The notes: generated by a model from the letters alone, not told the origin. Counted from the stretch's first letter, positions 42,593-51,875 are shown. The stretch is 64,000 nucleotides of DNA from Bacillota bacterium (GCA_024679955.1 JAILCQ010000041.1:20161-84160), one strand, 5' to 3'. Made by a program: numbers and translations.

Positions 42593-43354
42593 TTATTCAC
42601 GCCACTGGCACAGCAAATCGTTCATCCATTGATATACGTCCATACCGTAAACATCCTGCAGATGCCGGCGGCTCAACACCTGCGCCGTCTCTCCCTTAGC
42701 CACGCATTTCCCCAGATGGATCAGCACGGCGTCGCTGCCGTAGGCTTTGACCAGGTTCAGATCGTGAACCACGGACAAAACGGCCTTCCCCGGTTGGCGC
42801 GCCCAATCCCGGATCAAACCGAACACCTGCTTTTGATAGACCAGATCCAGATGATTGGTGGGCTCGTCCAAAATCAGCAAACGGGGGTTTTGGGCAAAAA
42901 CCTGGGCCAGGAACACCCGCTGCAATTCGCCGCCGGAAAGGGTGGTGACGGTTTGGCGGCGCATGGGTTTGACGCCGGTCATTTCCAAAGCTTCTTCCAC
43001 CATGCGCCGGTCTTCCGCGTCGTCGCCGGCGGAGAACAAGCCCGCCCCATAAGCGTAGCGTCCCAAGCGAACCACGTCTTCCACACGAAAAGCGTAACTG
43101 ACATAATGCTGTTGGCTGAGAACGCCGATATTTTTGGCCAAATGCACCGGTTTCCAGGCGGCGATATCCTGCCCCTCAAAAAAGACCTGTCCCTGATAGG
43201 GCACGCTTTGGGAAATGGCGGAAACAATTGTCGATTTTCCCGCTCCGTTGGGTCCCACCAACATCATCCACTGGTTTTCCTCTACGGAAAAGCTTACGTT
43301 ATCCACGATGGTTATATCGCCATAGCGAACCAGTAAATTTTTCACTTCAAGCAT
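42593..43354 (-). CDS. ABC transporter ATP-binding protein, FecE/BtuD type
   Basis: A 253-residue ATPase of the iron-siderophore/corrinoid ABC importer class. Walker A GPNGAGKST, signature LSGGELQRVFLAQ, Walker B LLILDEPTNHLDL and switch SVVHDLNL. It starts 2 bases after the permease stop. Corrinoid rather than iron transport is inferred from the CobU neighbours downstream. Confidence 0.92.
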   Translation of the reverse strand: MLEVKNLLVRYGDITIVDNVSFSVEENQWMMLVGPNGAGKSTIVSAISQSVPYQGQVFFEGQDIAAWKPVHLAKNIGVLSQQHYVSYAFRVEDVVRLGRYAYGAGLFSAGDDAEDRRMVEEALEMTGVKPMRRQTVTTLSGGELQRVFLAQVFAQNPRLLILDEPTNHLDLVYQKQVFGLIRDWARQPGKAVLSVVHDLNLVKAYGSDAVLIHLGKCVAKGETAQVLSRRHLQDVYGMDVYQWMNDLLCQWRE

Positions 43355-43356
43355 AG

Positions 43357-44397
43357 TTACGATTTACCTTTCCGCGATAGATTGAAGATGTAAACGAAAG
43401 CGATCGCTCCCACAAAGGAAGTCACCACGCCGATGGACAATTCCAGCGGATTCAGCAGTGTGCGGGCCAATAAATCCGCCAAAAGCAGAAAAATCGCCCC
43501 GCCGAACAGGGAGGCCGGCAAAAGGCGGCGATGATTCGGCCCCACCAGCATTCTGGCCATATGGGGCACCACCAGTCCGACGAAGGCGATGGTGCCGCCG
43601 ATGGACACGCAAACGCCGATCAGGATGGATACCGCGATCATGATCACCAGTTTTACCTGGCGCACGTTTACCCCTACATGCCGGGCATTGTCTTCGCCGA
43701 TGGCAAAGGCGTTCAGCTCCCTGGTGTAATGCAGCAGGATCGCCCCGCCCACCAGCAGGGCGCAGCACAAGACCAGCACGTCCTGATAATTGCTGCCGGA
43801 CAGGCTGCCCATGGTCCAGAACATGATGGTTTTCACTTTTTCTCCGGCAAAGGTCACCACCACATTGACGATGCTGTTGACAAACATGGAAAAAATGATG
43901 CCGATCAAGATGATCGTATTGGTGGACAAGGAACAGTCCAGACGGTAGGCCAGGCCCAAAATGACCAGCATGGAAAGAAAAGCGAAGGTCATGGCCATCA
44001 GCATGACGCCGCCGCCGGCAAACCCCGGCAGCCGTACGCCGAAAGCGATGGCCAGCACCGCCCCTAAGGAAGCGCCGGAAGAAACGCCCAAGGTGGAACC
44101 GTCCGCCAAAGGGTTGCGCAGTAAGCCCTGCATGGCGGCGCCGCATATAGACAAAGCCGCCCCGGAGAGGGCTACCGCCAAAACCCGGGGTATACGGATC
44201 GAAACAATGATCGATTGGGCGAATCCGTCCGGTACAGGCAAACCGCGTAGGCTGCTCCATACCGCCTTCAGGATATCCGCGGGCGAGATAAACACGCTGC
44301 CCACGGCAATGCAAATCCATAAAACGCCCAGCAATGCTATGCTAAACAATACGTATATGGGGAAAGAAAACCCTTCCCCTTTCGCTTCTTTCAACAA
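43357..44397 (-). CDS. ABC transporter permease, FecCD/BtuC type
   Basis: A 346-residue membrane protein with about ten helices. Family motifs: RIPRVLAVALSGAALSICGAAMQGLLRNPLADGSTLGVSSGA and the cytoplasmic GPNHRRLLPAS. The first codon appears to be TTG (44395-44397) with GGGGTGG just upstream; an ATG nearby is out of frame. A perfect hairpin lies between it and the binding-protein gene. Confidence 0.92.
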   Translation of the reverse strand: MLKEAKGEGFSFPIYVLFSIALLGVLWICIAVGSVFISPADILKAVWSSLRGLPVPDGFAQSIIVSIRIPRVLAVALSGAALSICGAAMQGLLRNPLADGSTLGVSSGASLGAVLAIAFGVRLPGFAGGGVMLMAMTFAFLSMLVILGLAYRLDCSLSTNTIILIGIIFSMFVNSIVNVVVTFAGEKVKTIMFWTMGSLSGSNYQDVLVLCCALLVGGAILLHYTRELNAFAIGEDNARHVGVNVRQVKLVIMIAVSILIGVCVSIGGTIAFVGLVVPHMARMLVGPNHRRLLPASLFGGAIFLLLADLLARTLLNPLELSIGVVTSFVGAIAFVYIFNLSRKGKS

Positions 44398-44411
44398 TTG
44401 ACCACCCCATA

Positions 44412-44444
44412 GGTAAAAGGAACGGCTGGGCCACTCCTTTTACC
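44412..44444 (-). other. Intercistronic hairpin between the binding-protein and permease genes
   Basis: Perfect 10-bp stem, GGTAAAAGGA (44412-44421) with TCCTTTTACC (44435-44444), 14 bases past the binding-protein stop. No T-run. It mirrors the livK-livH hairpin and probably stabilises the upstream mRNA. Confidence 0.72.
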
Positions 44445-44458
44445 GCTTCCTTGTATGA

Positions 44459-45409
44459 TTATTGATCGCCGTATACGTTTGCATACAGGGCCTGGGCCGC
44501 TTCCGCCAAGCGGGGGCCGGGCCGGGAGATCATATTGGAATCCATTGTCCATACCTGTTGATTCTGCACCGCGGCCACTTGCTGCCAGCCGGGGCGGCTC
44601 ATGATCTCTTCTTCCGGCGGGGTCTCCCCTTCCATATACATGGTGATGCTGATGATATAATCGGGATTTCTTTCGATCACCTGCTCTTCGGAAACTTCTC
44701 CCCAGCCTTCTACGTCGGCAAATATATTTTTCAGACCCAGCATGGAGGCGATTTCATCCATAAAGGTATTGGAACCGGCTGTCCACAGGCCATATTCCAA
44801 AGGAGAAACCTCGAAATAAACGGTGTGTTCCTCTTCTTCGCTTACCTGCTGGCTGACTTGCGCAAACGTATCCTGCATATTCTTGATCAAATCTTCCGCT
44901 TCCGCATCTTTTTGCAGTACCTGTCCGACCATGCGAATGGCCTGGTATACGCCGTCGATATTCTGGGCTTCGCTGACCACTACCTTCATACCCGCCTGGC
45001 GCAAAGCTTCCACCTGATCCACGCTTTGATCCATGGTGCTCATAAACACCACGTCGGGCTGGAGGGAGACGATTTGTTCGATATTGGTTTCCGAGCCGGA
45101 TTGCAGCTCGGTAACGTCGGCGGTTTCCGCCGGATAATCGCAATAGGAGCCCCGGCCAACCACCATATCGCCGGCGCCCAAAGCGTAAATGATCTCGCAG
45201 TCGGCGGCGGTCAATACCACGATCTTTTCCACGGGCCGGTCAAATTCCACCGTATTGCCAGTCATATCGGTAACGGCAAACGAGGAATCGCTTTCTCCGC
45301 CCGCTTGCTCCTGCCCTTCGTTGCCGGAACCGGCCGGGCTTTGGCAGGCGGCGCAAAACACCAGGCACAACAAAATCAAAATAACGGCGATGACTTTAAT
45401 TCTTCTCAT
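44459..45409 (-). CDS. ABC transporter substrate-binding lipoprotein, BtuF/FepB type
   Basis: A 316-residue lipoprotein with signal peptide and lipobox FCAACQ (Cys 20), a Gly/Glu-rich linker and a helical-backbone binding fold: VTDMTGNTVEFDRPVEKIVVL, GSETNIEQIVSLQPDVVF and LGLKNIFADVEGWGEVSEEQVIERNPDYI. Start ATG 45409 with AAAGGAG upstream lies inside the end of the ligase gene (14-base overlap), so the two are co-transcribed. Ligand assigned as corrinoid only from the CobU context; Fe-siderophores remain possible. Confidence 0.88.
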   Translation of the reverse strand: MRRIKVIAVILILLCLVFCAACQSPAGSGNEGQEQAGGESDSSFAVTDMTGNTVEFDRPVEKIVVLTAADCEIIYALGAGDMVVGRGSYCDYPAETADVTELQSGSETNIEQIVSLQPDVVFMSTMDQSVDQVEALRQAGMKVVVSEAQNIDGVYQAIRMVGQVLQKDAEAEDLIKNMQDTFAQVSQQVSEEEEHTVYFEVSPLEYGLWTAGSNTFMDEIASMLGLKNIFADVEGWGEVSEEQVIERNPDYIISITMYMEGETPPEEEIMSRPGWQQVAAVQNQQVWTMDSNMISRPGPRLAEAAQALYANVYGDQ

Positions 45410-47738
45410 GGTTATCTCCTTTTTCCTGTGCAAAACTTTCCTCTCGCAACACATTCCGCCGGATTTTACCGCTGATGGTCTTGGGCAATTCTTTCACAAA
45501 TTCGACCTCCCGCGGATATTTATACGGGGCGGTGTTCTTTTTCACATATTCCTGTATCTCTTTTTTCAATTCCTCGCTGGGCTGCGTGCCTTTGGTCAGT
45601 ACGATGGTCGCTTTGACGATTTGGCCGCGGATCGGATCCGGCGCGCCGGTTACCGCGCATTCCAATACATACGGCAATTCCATCATGACGCTTTCGATCT
45701 CAAAGGGGCCGATGCGATAGCCGGAAGACTTGATCACGTCGTCTACCCGTCCCACATACCAATAATAGCCGTTTTCATCCCGCCAGGCGGTATCGCCCGT
45801 GTGATAGTAGCCGTCGTACCAGCATTCGTCGGTTCTTTCCGGGTCCTGATAATAGCCCATGAACAAACCGCAAACTTTGTCTTTTTCGGCCTTGATCACC
45901 ACTTCGCCGGTTTCGCCCACCTGGGCCGGCCGTCCGTCGGGCAAAAGCAGATCCACATCATACAAAGGACTGGGCACACCCATGGAGCCGGGTTTGGGCA
46001 CCGTGCCTACCGGATTGTAAATGACCGCAACGGTTTCCGTTTGGCCGAAGGCCTCCATCAGGTTCAAACCGGTGGCTTTTTTCCATTGCTCAAACACTTC
46101 CGGGTTCAGGGCTTCCCCGGCGATGCAGGAATATTCCAGGGAAGAAAGATCATATTTGGAAAGATCTTCCCGAATGAAAAAGCGGTACATGGTAGGCGGC
46201 GCGCAGAACGACGTGATATGATAACGCTTGAACAAAGGCAAGATATCATCCGCCTCAAATTTATCGAAATCGTATACGAAAACCGGCGCTTCGCAAATCC
46301 ATTGGCCGTACAGCTTGCCCCACAGGGCTTTTCCCCATCCGGTTTCGGAAATGGTAAAATGCAAGCCCTCCGGATTGACGTTTTGCCAATATTTGGCGGT
46401 GATAAAATGTCCCAAGGCATATTTAAAGTTGTGCTGGGCGATTTTCGGATAACCGGTGGTGCCGGAGGTAAAGAACATCAGCATCCGGTCGCTGCCGCAG
46501 GCTGCGTCTTCCGCCCGGGGAAAAACGTCGCTGAAGGCCGTATATTCCGCGTCGAAATCATGCCATCCCGGCCGTTTACCGCCCACCATGATCAATTGCT
46601 CCACGCTGGGGCAAGCGGCGGCGGCGATTTCCGCCTGTTCCGCCACTTCGCCGTCGGCGGTGCATACCAGGGCTTTGACGCCGGCCGCTTTGAAGCGATA
46701 ATCAAAATCATGGGTCTTCAGCAAATTCGTGGCGGGAATGACCACCGCGCCCAGTTTATGCAAAGCCAAAATGGAAAACCAGAACTGATAATGGCGCTTC
46801 AGCACCAACATGACCCGGTCCCCTTTGCCAATGCCCAGGGATTTGAAGTAATTGGCCGTCATGGAAGAATAGCGGCTCATATCGCCAAAGGTAAAACGTC
46901 TTTCCAGTTTATCCCGGCTCACGTACAACATCGCCATTTTATCCGGGCACTTCTCGCCCAAAGCGTCCACGATATCATAGGCGAAATTGAAACGATCCGC
47001 ATTAATAAAATCGATATCGGTCAAAACGCCGTTTTCATCCGTGGTGGGAACGATAAATTTTTTATACAGCCAGTCGTCGTATTTATGGGCCTTACGCTGT
47101 TTTTCCACCAGGCTGTCGAAATCCTCAGCCTCTTCTTCTTCGCCGGCCTGTTCCTTCAAAACGATGGCGTATATGGCGGCGTCGGCGCCGCCGTAAGCGA
47201 TCATGCCATGGGGCACGCCGCTGTTGTAATAGATGGTGTCCCCTTCGTTCAAATACTCGATATGATCGCCCACCTGCATTTTCATTTGTCCCTTGACTAC
47301 GATGTCAAATTCCTGACCTTTGTGGGTGGACAGATGGATCGGCAAATCCTGTTCTTCCTCATTATAGGGCATTTGCACAAAAAAGGGTTCTGCGGTTTTG
47401 TTGCGGAACAGCGGGGCCAGATTGTTGTATTTGAAACCGGCCCGCCGGGTGATGGGCAAACCGCCGCCTTTGCGGGTAATGCTGTATGTAGAAAGCTTGG
47501 GCGATACGCCTTTGATCAAATCGGTAACGTCCACGCCAAAGCGCTTGGCGCATTTGTAAACAAAAGTAAAACTGAAATCTACTTGTCCGCTTTCAAATTG
47601 CTGATATTGTTCCAAGGTGATGTCGGCGCTCTTCGCCATTTCCTCGGGGCTGATTTCCATAACTTCCCGCAGGGATTTGATCCTTAGAGCCAATTCCTGC
47701 ATTTGAAGTTCCAATGCGGTTTCCTGTAACTCTGTCAT
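45396..47738 (-). CDS. Fusion of HTH (XRE), cupin and acyl-CoA synthetase (AMP-ligase)
   Basis: A 780-residue three-part protein. Residues about 15-73 are an XRE-type helix-turn-helix (EISPEEMAKSADITLEQYQQFE), about 110-195 a cupin (LPIHLSTHKGQEFDIVVKGQ, VPHGMIAYG), and about 230-775 an acyl-CoA synthetase with FTSGTTGYPK (about 421-430), GYYHTGDTAWRD, GRVDDVIKSSGYRIGP and the catalytic Lys in SGKIRRNVL. The synthetase resembles medium-chain acyl-CoA ligases. Joining a DNA-binding domain, a ligand-binding cupin and an acyl-activating enzyme in one chain suggests a regulator that senses or makes its own effector. It follows a 75-residue HTH gene homologous to its own N-terminus. Confidence 0.9.
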   Translation of the reverse strand: MTELQETALELQMQELALRIKSLREVMEISPEEMAKSADITLEQYQQFESGQVDFSFTFVYKCAKRFGVDVTDLIKGVSPKLSTYSITRKGGGLPITRRAGFKYNNLAPLFRNKTAEPFFVQMPYNEEEQDLPIHLSTHKGQEFDIVVKGQMKMQVGDHIEYLNEGDTIYYNSGVPHGMIAYGGADAAIYAIVLKEQAGEEEEAEDFDSLVEKQRKAHKYDDWLYKKFIVPTTDENGVLTDIDFINADRFNFAYDIVDALGEKCPDKMAMLYVSRDKLERRFTFGDMSRYSSMTANYFKSLGIGKGDRVMLVLKRHYQFWFSILALHKLGAVVIPATNLLKTHDFDYRFKAAGVKALVCTADGEVAEQAEIAAAACPSVEQLIMVGGKRPGWHDFDAEYTAFSDVFPRAEDAACGSDRMLMFFTSGTTGYPKIAQHNFKYALGHFITAKYWQNVNPEGLHFTISETGWGKALWGKLYGQWICEAPVFVYDFDKFEADDILPLFKRYHITSFCAPPTMYRFFIREDLSKYDLSSLEYSCIAGEALNPEVFEQWKKATGLNLMEAFGQTETVAVIYNPVGTVPKPGSMGVPSPLYDVDLLLPDGRPAQVGETGEVVIKAEKDKVCGLFMGYYQDPERTDECWYDGYYHTGDTAWRDENGYYWYVGRVDDVIKSSGYRIGPFEIESVMMELPYVLECAVTGAPDPIRGQIVKATIVLTKGTQPSEELKKEIQEYVKKNTAPYKYPREVEFVKELPKTISGKIRRNVLREESFAQEKGDNHEKN

Positions 47739-47790
47739 GTCCTTCTCCTATCTGTTGTTCTATTCCCGGTCTGCGATATCCTGCAGGCGA

Positions 47791-48018
47791 TCAATAAAGC
47801 AAGGCGTAATCCATGCCGAAACGCTGCGCGCATTTGTAGATGAACGAAAAGCTTAAATCGCTTTCGCCGGATTCCAGCTTTTGATACTGCTCTACCGTGG
47901 TCTGGGTGTCCATCGCCATTTCCTTTTGGGAAATCGCCATGGCCTCCCGCATGGTTCTGATTTTTCCGGCCACCGTTTGCAACTGTTTGGACATTTCTGC
48001 ATCTGTTTTGCTGTACAT
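47791..48018 (-). CDS. Small XRE-type HTH protein (75 aa), duplicate of the fusion's N-terminus
   Basis: Seventy-five residues ending right after a helix-turn-helix (MAISQKEMAMDTQTTVEQYQKLESG). About half the positions match the N-terminal 70 residues of the downstream fusion, including YKCAQRFG versus YKCAKRFG. The frame stops with TGA where the fusion continues into the cupin, and no remnant of cupin or ligase follows. It has a strong AAAGGAG before ATG 48018. It could be a decayed duplicate or a stand-alone regulator able to compete with or pair with the fusion. Confidence 0.8.
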   Translation of the reverse strand: MYSKTDAEMSKQLQTVAGKIRTMREAMAISQKEMAMDTQTTVEQYQKLESGESDLSFSFIYKCAQRFGMDYALLY

Positions 48019-48102
48019 CGTCTTTTCTCCTTTGTTGTACTTCCCTCTATTTGCAAATAGAATTGAAATATGGATAACAAAATTGTTAAAATAAAAAATC
48101 GG

Positions 48103-48366
48103 AAATAAAAAAACCGTCTCAAAGATTTACCTTTGAGACGGAATACAACTACTCCGCGGTACCACTCAAATTGCGTTCTCACGCCACTTCAGGCTCCAAC
48201 AAGCCCTATGCACTAACGTAGCCTGCACGGGAACGTTTACTTGCCTTTGCTTTCAACGCACCTGCTCGGAAGGGATGGATCGTTTTGACGTTTCGCCTTT
48301 GGCTCGCACCAACCGCCAATTCTCTGTGCGCTAGACGTCAAGATCGTCTTCGTCGTCGCATTTACG
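48103..48366 (-). promoter_or_regulatory. T-box riboswitch upstream of the HTH and HTH-cupin-ligase genes
   Basis: On the minus strand the T-box sequence GAGTGGTACCGCGG (48154-48167) is followed by a perfect 11-bp terminator CCGTCTCAAAG/CTTTGAGACGG (48114-48124 with 48131-48141) and TTTTTTT. UUUGAG beside the T-box can pair with CUCAAA of the terminator 5' arm, giving the antiterminator. Stem I shows CAGAGAA and GGCGGTTGGTGCGAGCC, the conserved distal elements. A 7-bp helix (TTGACGT with ACGTCAA) leads to an internal loop AACGATCCATCC that should contain the specifier. AAC, ACG and ATC are candidates; I cannot decide among them. Confidence 0.9.
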
Positions 48367-48372
48367 AGGATT

Positions 48373-48401
48373 AGTATAACGAATGCATGGAATGATGTCA
48401 A
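48373..48401 (-). promoter_or_regulatory. Promoter of the T-box transcript
   Basis: TTGACA (48396-48401) and TATACT (48373-48378), spacer 17, on the minus strand. An A/T-only stretch of about 30 bases directly upstream (48404-48433) could act as an UP element. Confidence 0.88.
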
Positions 48402-48465
48402 GCGTTTTTTTAAAAAATTTTTATTATTTTTTTGGCTCCCTTCCGGGAAACCGCCGCACAAATCC

Positions 48466-49767
48466 TTATCGCGTCCAGGAACCGCCCATCAAAAACTCCA
48501 AGGCGTTCAAAATCAGGATGCCGTCCGCCAAAGTTTGCGTCGGCCGGTCAAAGGCAATTACCATTTTCGGATAGTTGTCGCGGATCTTGCGCAAGGTCGA
48601 AAGCAGGTGGTTTATACTTTCCTCCCGGGCGTCGCCGGGCACCTGGATATAGGCCTTATGCTGCCTGTTTTTGGCGATCAGCGTAACTTCCTCGCTGCCC
48701 AGCTTGCCGTTATTCACCTGATAATCGCGGCGCAGCAGTTCAAAAAACACCTTGTTTTCCAAGAGACGGTACTCGTCTTCCGCCCGGATCCCGGTAACAT
48801 AATGGTGAAGGCTGGCGTCGGCGATATAGTATTTGGCCAATGTTTTCAAAGGTTTCGCCGCCCGGATATCATACCGTTCCGCAATATAAAACAAATGGGC
48901 GTTCAGCAAGGAACGGATATAGCTTTCGATGGTTTTTGTGGAAGAAGGACGCTGCAAATATTTTGCCGTTTGCTTGCCGGTCCAGGTGGCGGAAATGTTG
49001 TCGCCTACGCTTTTGGCCATGATGGTGATCACGCTGCGCAGCAAAACGGTATCCGTAATGGTGCTGGATCCGTTCACATTGCCGATCTCCAGCACATCCC
49101 TGGTGACGATGGCGCCGTAAGAGCCGTCCGTCACCACCCAGGCCCGCTCTTCATCCATATATTCCGGCTTCATAACCGGCAAACCGCCATAGGTGATATA
49201 GCTATTGTAAATATCCTTCAGGGTGTAAGCTTTTCCGTCAAAACGGACATAACGCTTATCGCAGACCAGCGTGTCCGCCGGCGTGGTTTCCTGAAAGCCC
49301 TGAAACGAAATGAATTCCGGCAAAGACAAAGGCAAGGCGTGGATCACAGCATAGCGGTCGCTCTTTACCGCATCCAAATCCGGGGATATGATTTTACGGT
49401 TGGAGGAAAACAGGATCACTTTGCAGCCGTCCTGCCCTTTGATAAAATTGACGGCCCGTTCCCAATCCAGGACATGGGTGATTTCATCCAAAAGCACATA
49501 GCAGGTTTTGCCTTCCATACGCCGCTGCCGGTAGTATTCGATCAAATCGTCTCCGGTGATGCGCGCCATGTTGATCTGCTCAAAATTGCAGCGGATCACC
49601 TGGGCCGTGGCGGCAAATTCTTCTTTCAGCTCGTTTTCCAACTGTTTCGCCAGGCAGCTCTTGCCGGAACGCCGCAAACCCACAACCAGGATCAGCTTGT
49701 CCTCGTCCAGCTGCCGGTATATTTTTTCCATATACAGATTTCTTGGCCGAATGGTAAAAGTTTCCAA
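48466..49767 (-). CDS. AAA ATPase with DUF4143
   Basis: A 433-residue protein of the AAA_14 plus DUF4143 type. Walker A GLRRSGKSCLAKQL, Walker B CYVLLDEITHV, sensor VILFSSNRKII, and the winged-helix DUF4143 part with GGLPVMKPEY, ETKTIESYIRSLLNAHLFYI-like strand and VFFELLRRDYQV. Such proteins are widespread and of unknown role; some neighbour toxin or defence genes, but none is evident here. The likely start is TTG 49767; the upstream region lacks a clear Shine-Dalgarno, so the N-terminus may be a few residues shorter. Confidence 0.85.
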   Translation of the reverse strand: METFTIRPRNLYMEKIYRQLDEDKLILVVGLRRSGKSCLAKQLENELKEEFAATAQVIRCNFEQINMARITGDDLIEYYRQRRMEGKTCYVLLDEITHVLDWERAVNFIKGQDGCKVILFSSNRKIISPDLDAVKSDRYAVIHALPLSLPEFISFQGFQETTPADTLVCDKRYVRFDGKAYTLKDIYNSYITYGGLPVMKPEYMDEERAWVVTDGSYGAIVTRDVLEIGNVNGSSTITDTVLLRSVITIMAKSVGDNISATWTGKQTAKYLQRPSSTKTIESYIRSLLNAHLFYIAERYDIRAAKPLKTLAKYYIADASLHHYVTGIRAEDEYRLLENKVFFELLRRDYQVNNGKLGSEEVTLIAKNRQHKAYIQVPGDAREESINHLLSTLRKIRDNYPKMVIAFDRPTQTLADGILILNALEFLMGGSWTR

Positions 49768-49841
49768 TTTTCACATCTTCTTTCCTGATTGATGTAACCC
49801 GGGGCATCCATGCATATATTTCCCGGAAAATATATGCCGTA

Positions 49842-51875
49842 TCATTCGTGCAGGCCAAACCCCCGCTCATACAAATTATCTTCGCCGTAGGCATAGCCGC
49901 CGTCCGGCGTTTCCTCGATCACCGGGATATTCACCGGCAGCGTGCCGTTGGGGTGATTGCCGCCGAATACCGTTTCCAGCGCCGCGATCACGTTGGCGTT
50001 GAACGCCATTCTGTCGGAAGAAGCGTCCTTACGCTCCGTGGGGTCCATATTCAGCCCGGAACCCATATAAGCCAAAAGGATGGCGTCCGCATCCTGGAAG
50101 CGGGCGGCGTCATAGGGCAGATTGACGCTGATCAGCACAAATCTGCCGCCGGCAGCATGAGTCCGCTCTATGGCCTGATAAATCGCCGTATTCTGCGGCG
50201 TGGATCTTTCCAGGGCGCTCTGCCTGGCGGAGGCGGTAAGGGCGATCACCGCGTCCGCTTCGTCGATGGCCGCTTTCGTCTCGCCGGTCAGATGCAGCTG
50301 TTTCTCCCCTTCCGCCGCACCGTCATAATAATAATCGATGACGGTGTGGGCGTCCTGGGCCAGCAAACCGGCGTCCCGCAGCTTGTCCACGGCATATTGG
50401 ATGGCGATACAATCCTGTTCCTGACAGCCCAGGAACACCAGGTTTTTCATTTCTTTATTCAGGGGGATCGCCGTTTCTCCGTTCTTCACCATGGTAATGG
50501 CCTGGCGGGCGATAGCCGCTTCCGTCTCATGGTGAGCGTCCGAGCCGACGGTTTCCGCCGCTTTTTCAAGCACGGCCTCTAAAGCGTCATGGCCATATTC
50601 CCCGTCCAGCATACCGTATTTCTCTTTCAGCCGCAGGATGCGGGTAACGCTTTCGTCGATCTTTTCCTGGGGAATGGTCCCTGCCTCGGTCAGCGCGGCC
50701 AAACCGGCGATATAGTCGTCATAGAAAAGGGCCGCGTCCTCATTTTTCAAATCCATAGGCAGCAGCAGGATATCCACGCCCGCGTTGATCACCTTCTCGG
50801 CGATATGGATCCAGTATTTCGTGGAATCTTCCGCCCCCGGCACCAGGCCAGCCGTGCGAATGGCGTCCATTTCCAGGGCGTCGGTTACGATCACGCCGTC
50901 AAAGCCCAAATCGCCGCGAAGGATATCGCCCATCATCTTTTTGGACATGGTGGCCGGATAATAGCCTTTGGTCACGCCGTCGCCATAGACTACCTCCTCG
51001 TCGATCAGCGGGTATGTGATATGGGCCGTCATGATCATTTCCGCCCCGTTATCAATGGCCGCCTGGAAGGGAAGCAATTCGGTTGCCAGGATATCCTCAT
51101 ATGTTTTTTCCACGGAAGGCGTGCCGATATGGCTGTCCGTGGCCGTATCGCCATGGCCGGGAAAATGCTTGTAGGTGGCAATGATATGGCTTGCCTGCAA
51201 GCCCCGGGCATAGGCCGTGCCCAGCCGGGCCACCGTTTCCGCATCGTCGGAAAAAGAGCGGGTGCCGATCACCGGATTGGCGGCATTGTTGTTCACATCG
51301 ATCACCGGAGCAAAATCCACATTAAAGCCCAGCGCCGCCAGCTCTTCGCCGATGATTTTCCCGGTTGTTTCCGCGTTTTCCTCCGCAGAGGCGCCGGTTG
51401 CGCCGATGGCCATATTGCCCGTCATACGGGTGCCGCTGACCAGACGCGTCACAATGCCCCCCTCTTCATCCAGGGGCATAAAATACGGAATATGGCTGGT
51501 CACGTTTTCCATGGCCAAGTTATTGGCCTGTAAATCATAGACCAATCTGGCGGTCTGTTCGGTTCCCGTTATATTGGCTCCAAACAGAATCACGCCGCCG
51601 TACTGATGCTTTTGCAGGACTTCCTCCAGTTCCGGGAAAGCGGCCAAATCCGTTACATTTTCGCCGTTCCAGGTGCGGATGGCCGGAATGATCATCTGGG
51701 AGATCTTTTCATCCAACGTCATCCCCGAAACGATGGCCTCAACATCGCCGGTCTCGACGGCAGCGGGCTCGCTCCCATCGGCAGGATTCTCCCTTTCCGC
51801 AGAACCGCAGCCTGTCAATAGCGCCGCGAAAACCGCCATACATAAAAATACCGCTAAAAACGTTTTCTTTTTCAT
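49842..51875 (-). CDS. Glycoside hydrolase family 3 lipoprotein (NagZ-like)
   Basis: A 677-residue lipoprotein: lipobox LLTGC (Cys 23), GH3 catalytic barrel with the KHFPGHGDTATDSH signature of beta-N-acetylglucosaminidases, GVIVTDALEMDAI for the nucleophile Asp, and a C-terminal alpha/beta domain. NagZ removes GlcNAc from peptidoglycan fragments; an extracytoplasmic version suits cell-wall recycling or muropeptide scavenging. Start ATG 51875 is chosen for GGGGA upstream and the signal peptide. A promoter is visible at 51971-51999. Confidence 0.93.
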   Translation of the reverse strand: MKKKTFLAVFLCMAVFAALLTGCGSAERENPADGSEPAAVETGDVEAIVSGMTLDEKISQMIIPAIRTWNGENVTDLAAFPELEEVLQKHQYGGVILFGANITGTEQTARLVYDLQANNLAMENVTSHIPYFMPLDEEGGIVTRLVSGTRMTGNMAIGATGASAEENAETTGKIIGEELAALGFNVDFAPVIDVNNNAANPVIGTRSFSDDAETVARLGTAYARGLQASHIIATYKHFPGHGDTATDSHIGTPSVEKTYEDILATELLPFQAAIDNGAEMIMTAHITYPLIDEEVVYGDGVTKGYYPATMSKKMMGDILRGDLGFDGVIVTDALEMDAIRTAGLVPGAEDSTKYWIHIAEKVINAGVDILLLPMDLKNEDAALFYDDYIAGLAALTEAGTIPQEKIDESVTRILRLKEKYGMLDGEYGHDALEAVLEKAAETVGSDAHHETEAAIARQAITMVKNGETAIPLNKEMKNLVFLGCQEQDCIAIQYAVDKLRDAGLLAQDAHTVIDYYYDGAAEGEKQLHLTGETKAAIDEADAVIALTASARQSALERSTPQNTAIYQAIERTHAAGGRFVLISVNLPYDAARFQDADAILLAYMGSGLNMDPTERKDASSDRMAFNANVIAALETVFGGNHPNGTLPVNIPVIEETPDGGYAYGEDNLYERGFGLHE

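Noticed and set aside
41598..43336. Plus-strand frames opposite the CobU and BtuD-like genes
   Set aside because: Antisense shadows with biased composition and no ribosome binding sites.
45189..47687. 832-residue open frame on the plus strand
   Set aside because: Antisense shadow of the HTH-cupin-ligase gene. Its translation is rich in His, Arg, Gly and Phe with no family resemblance, as expected from codon bias of the real gene.
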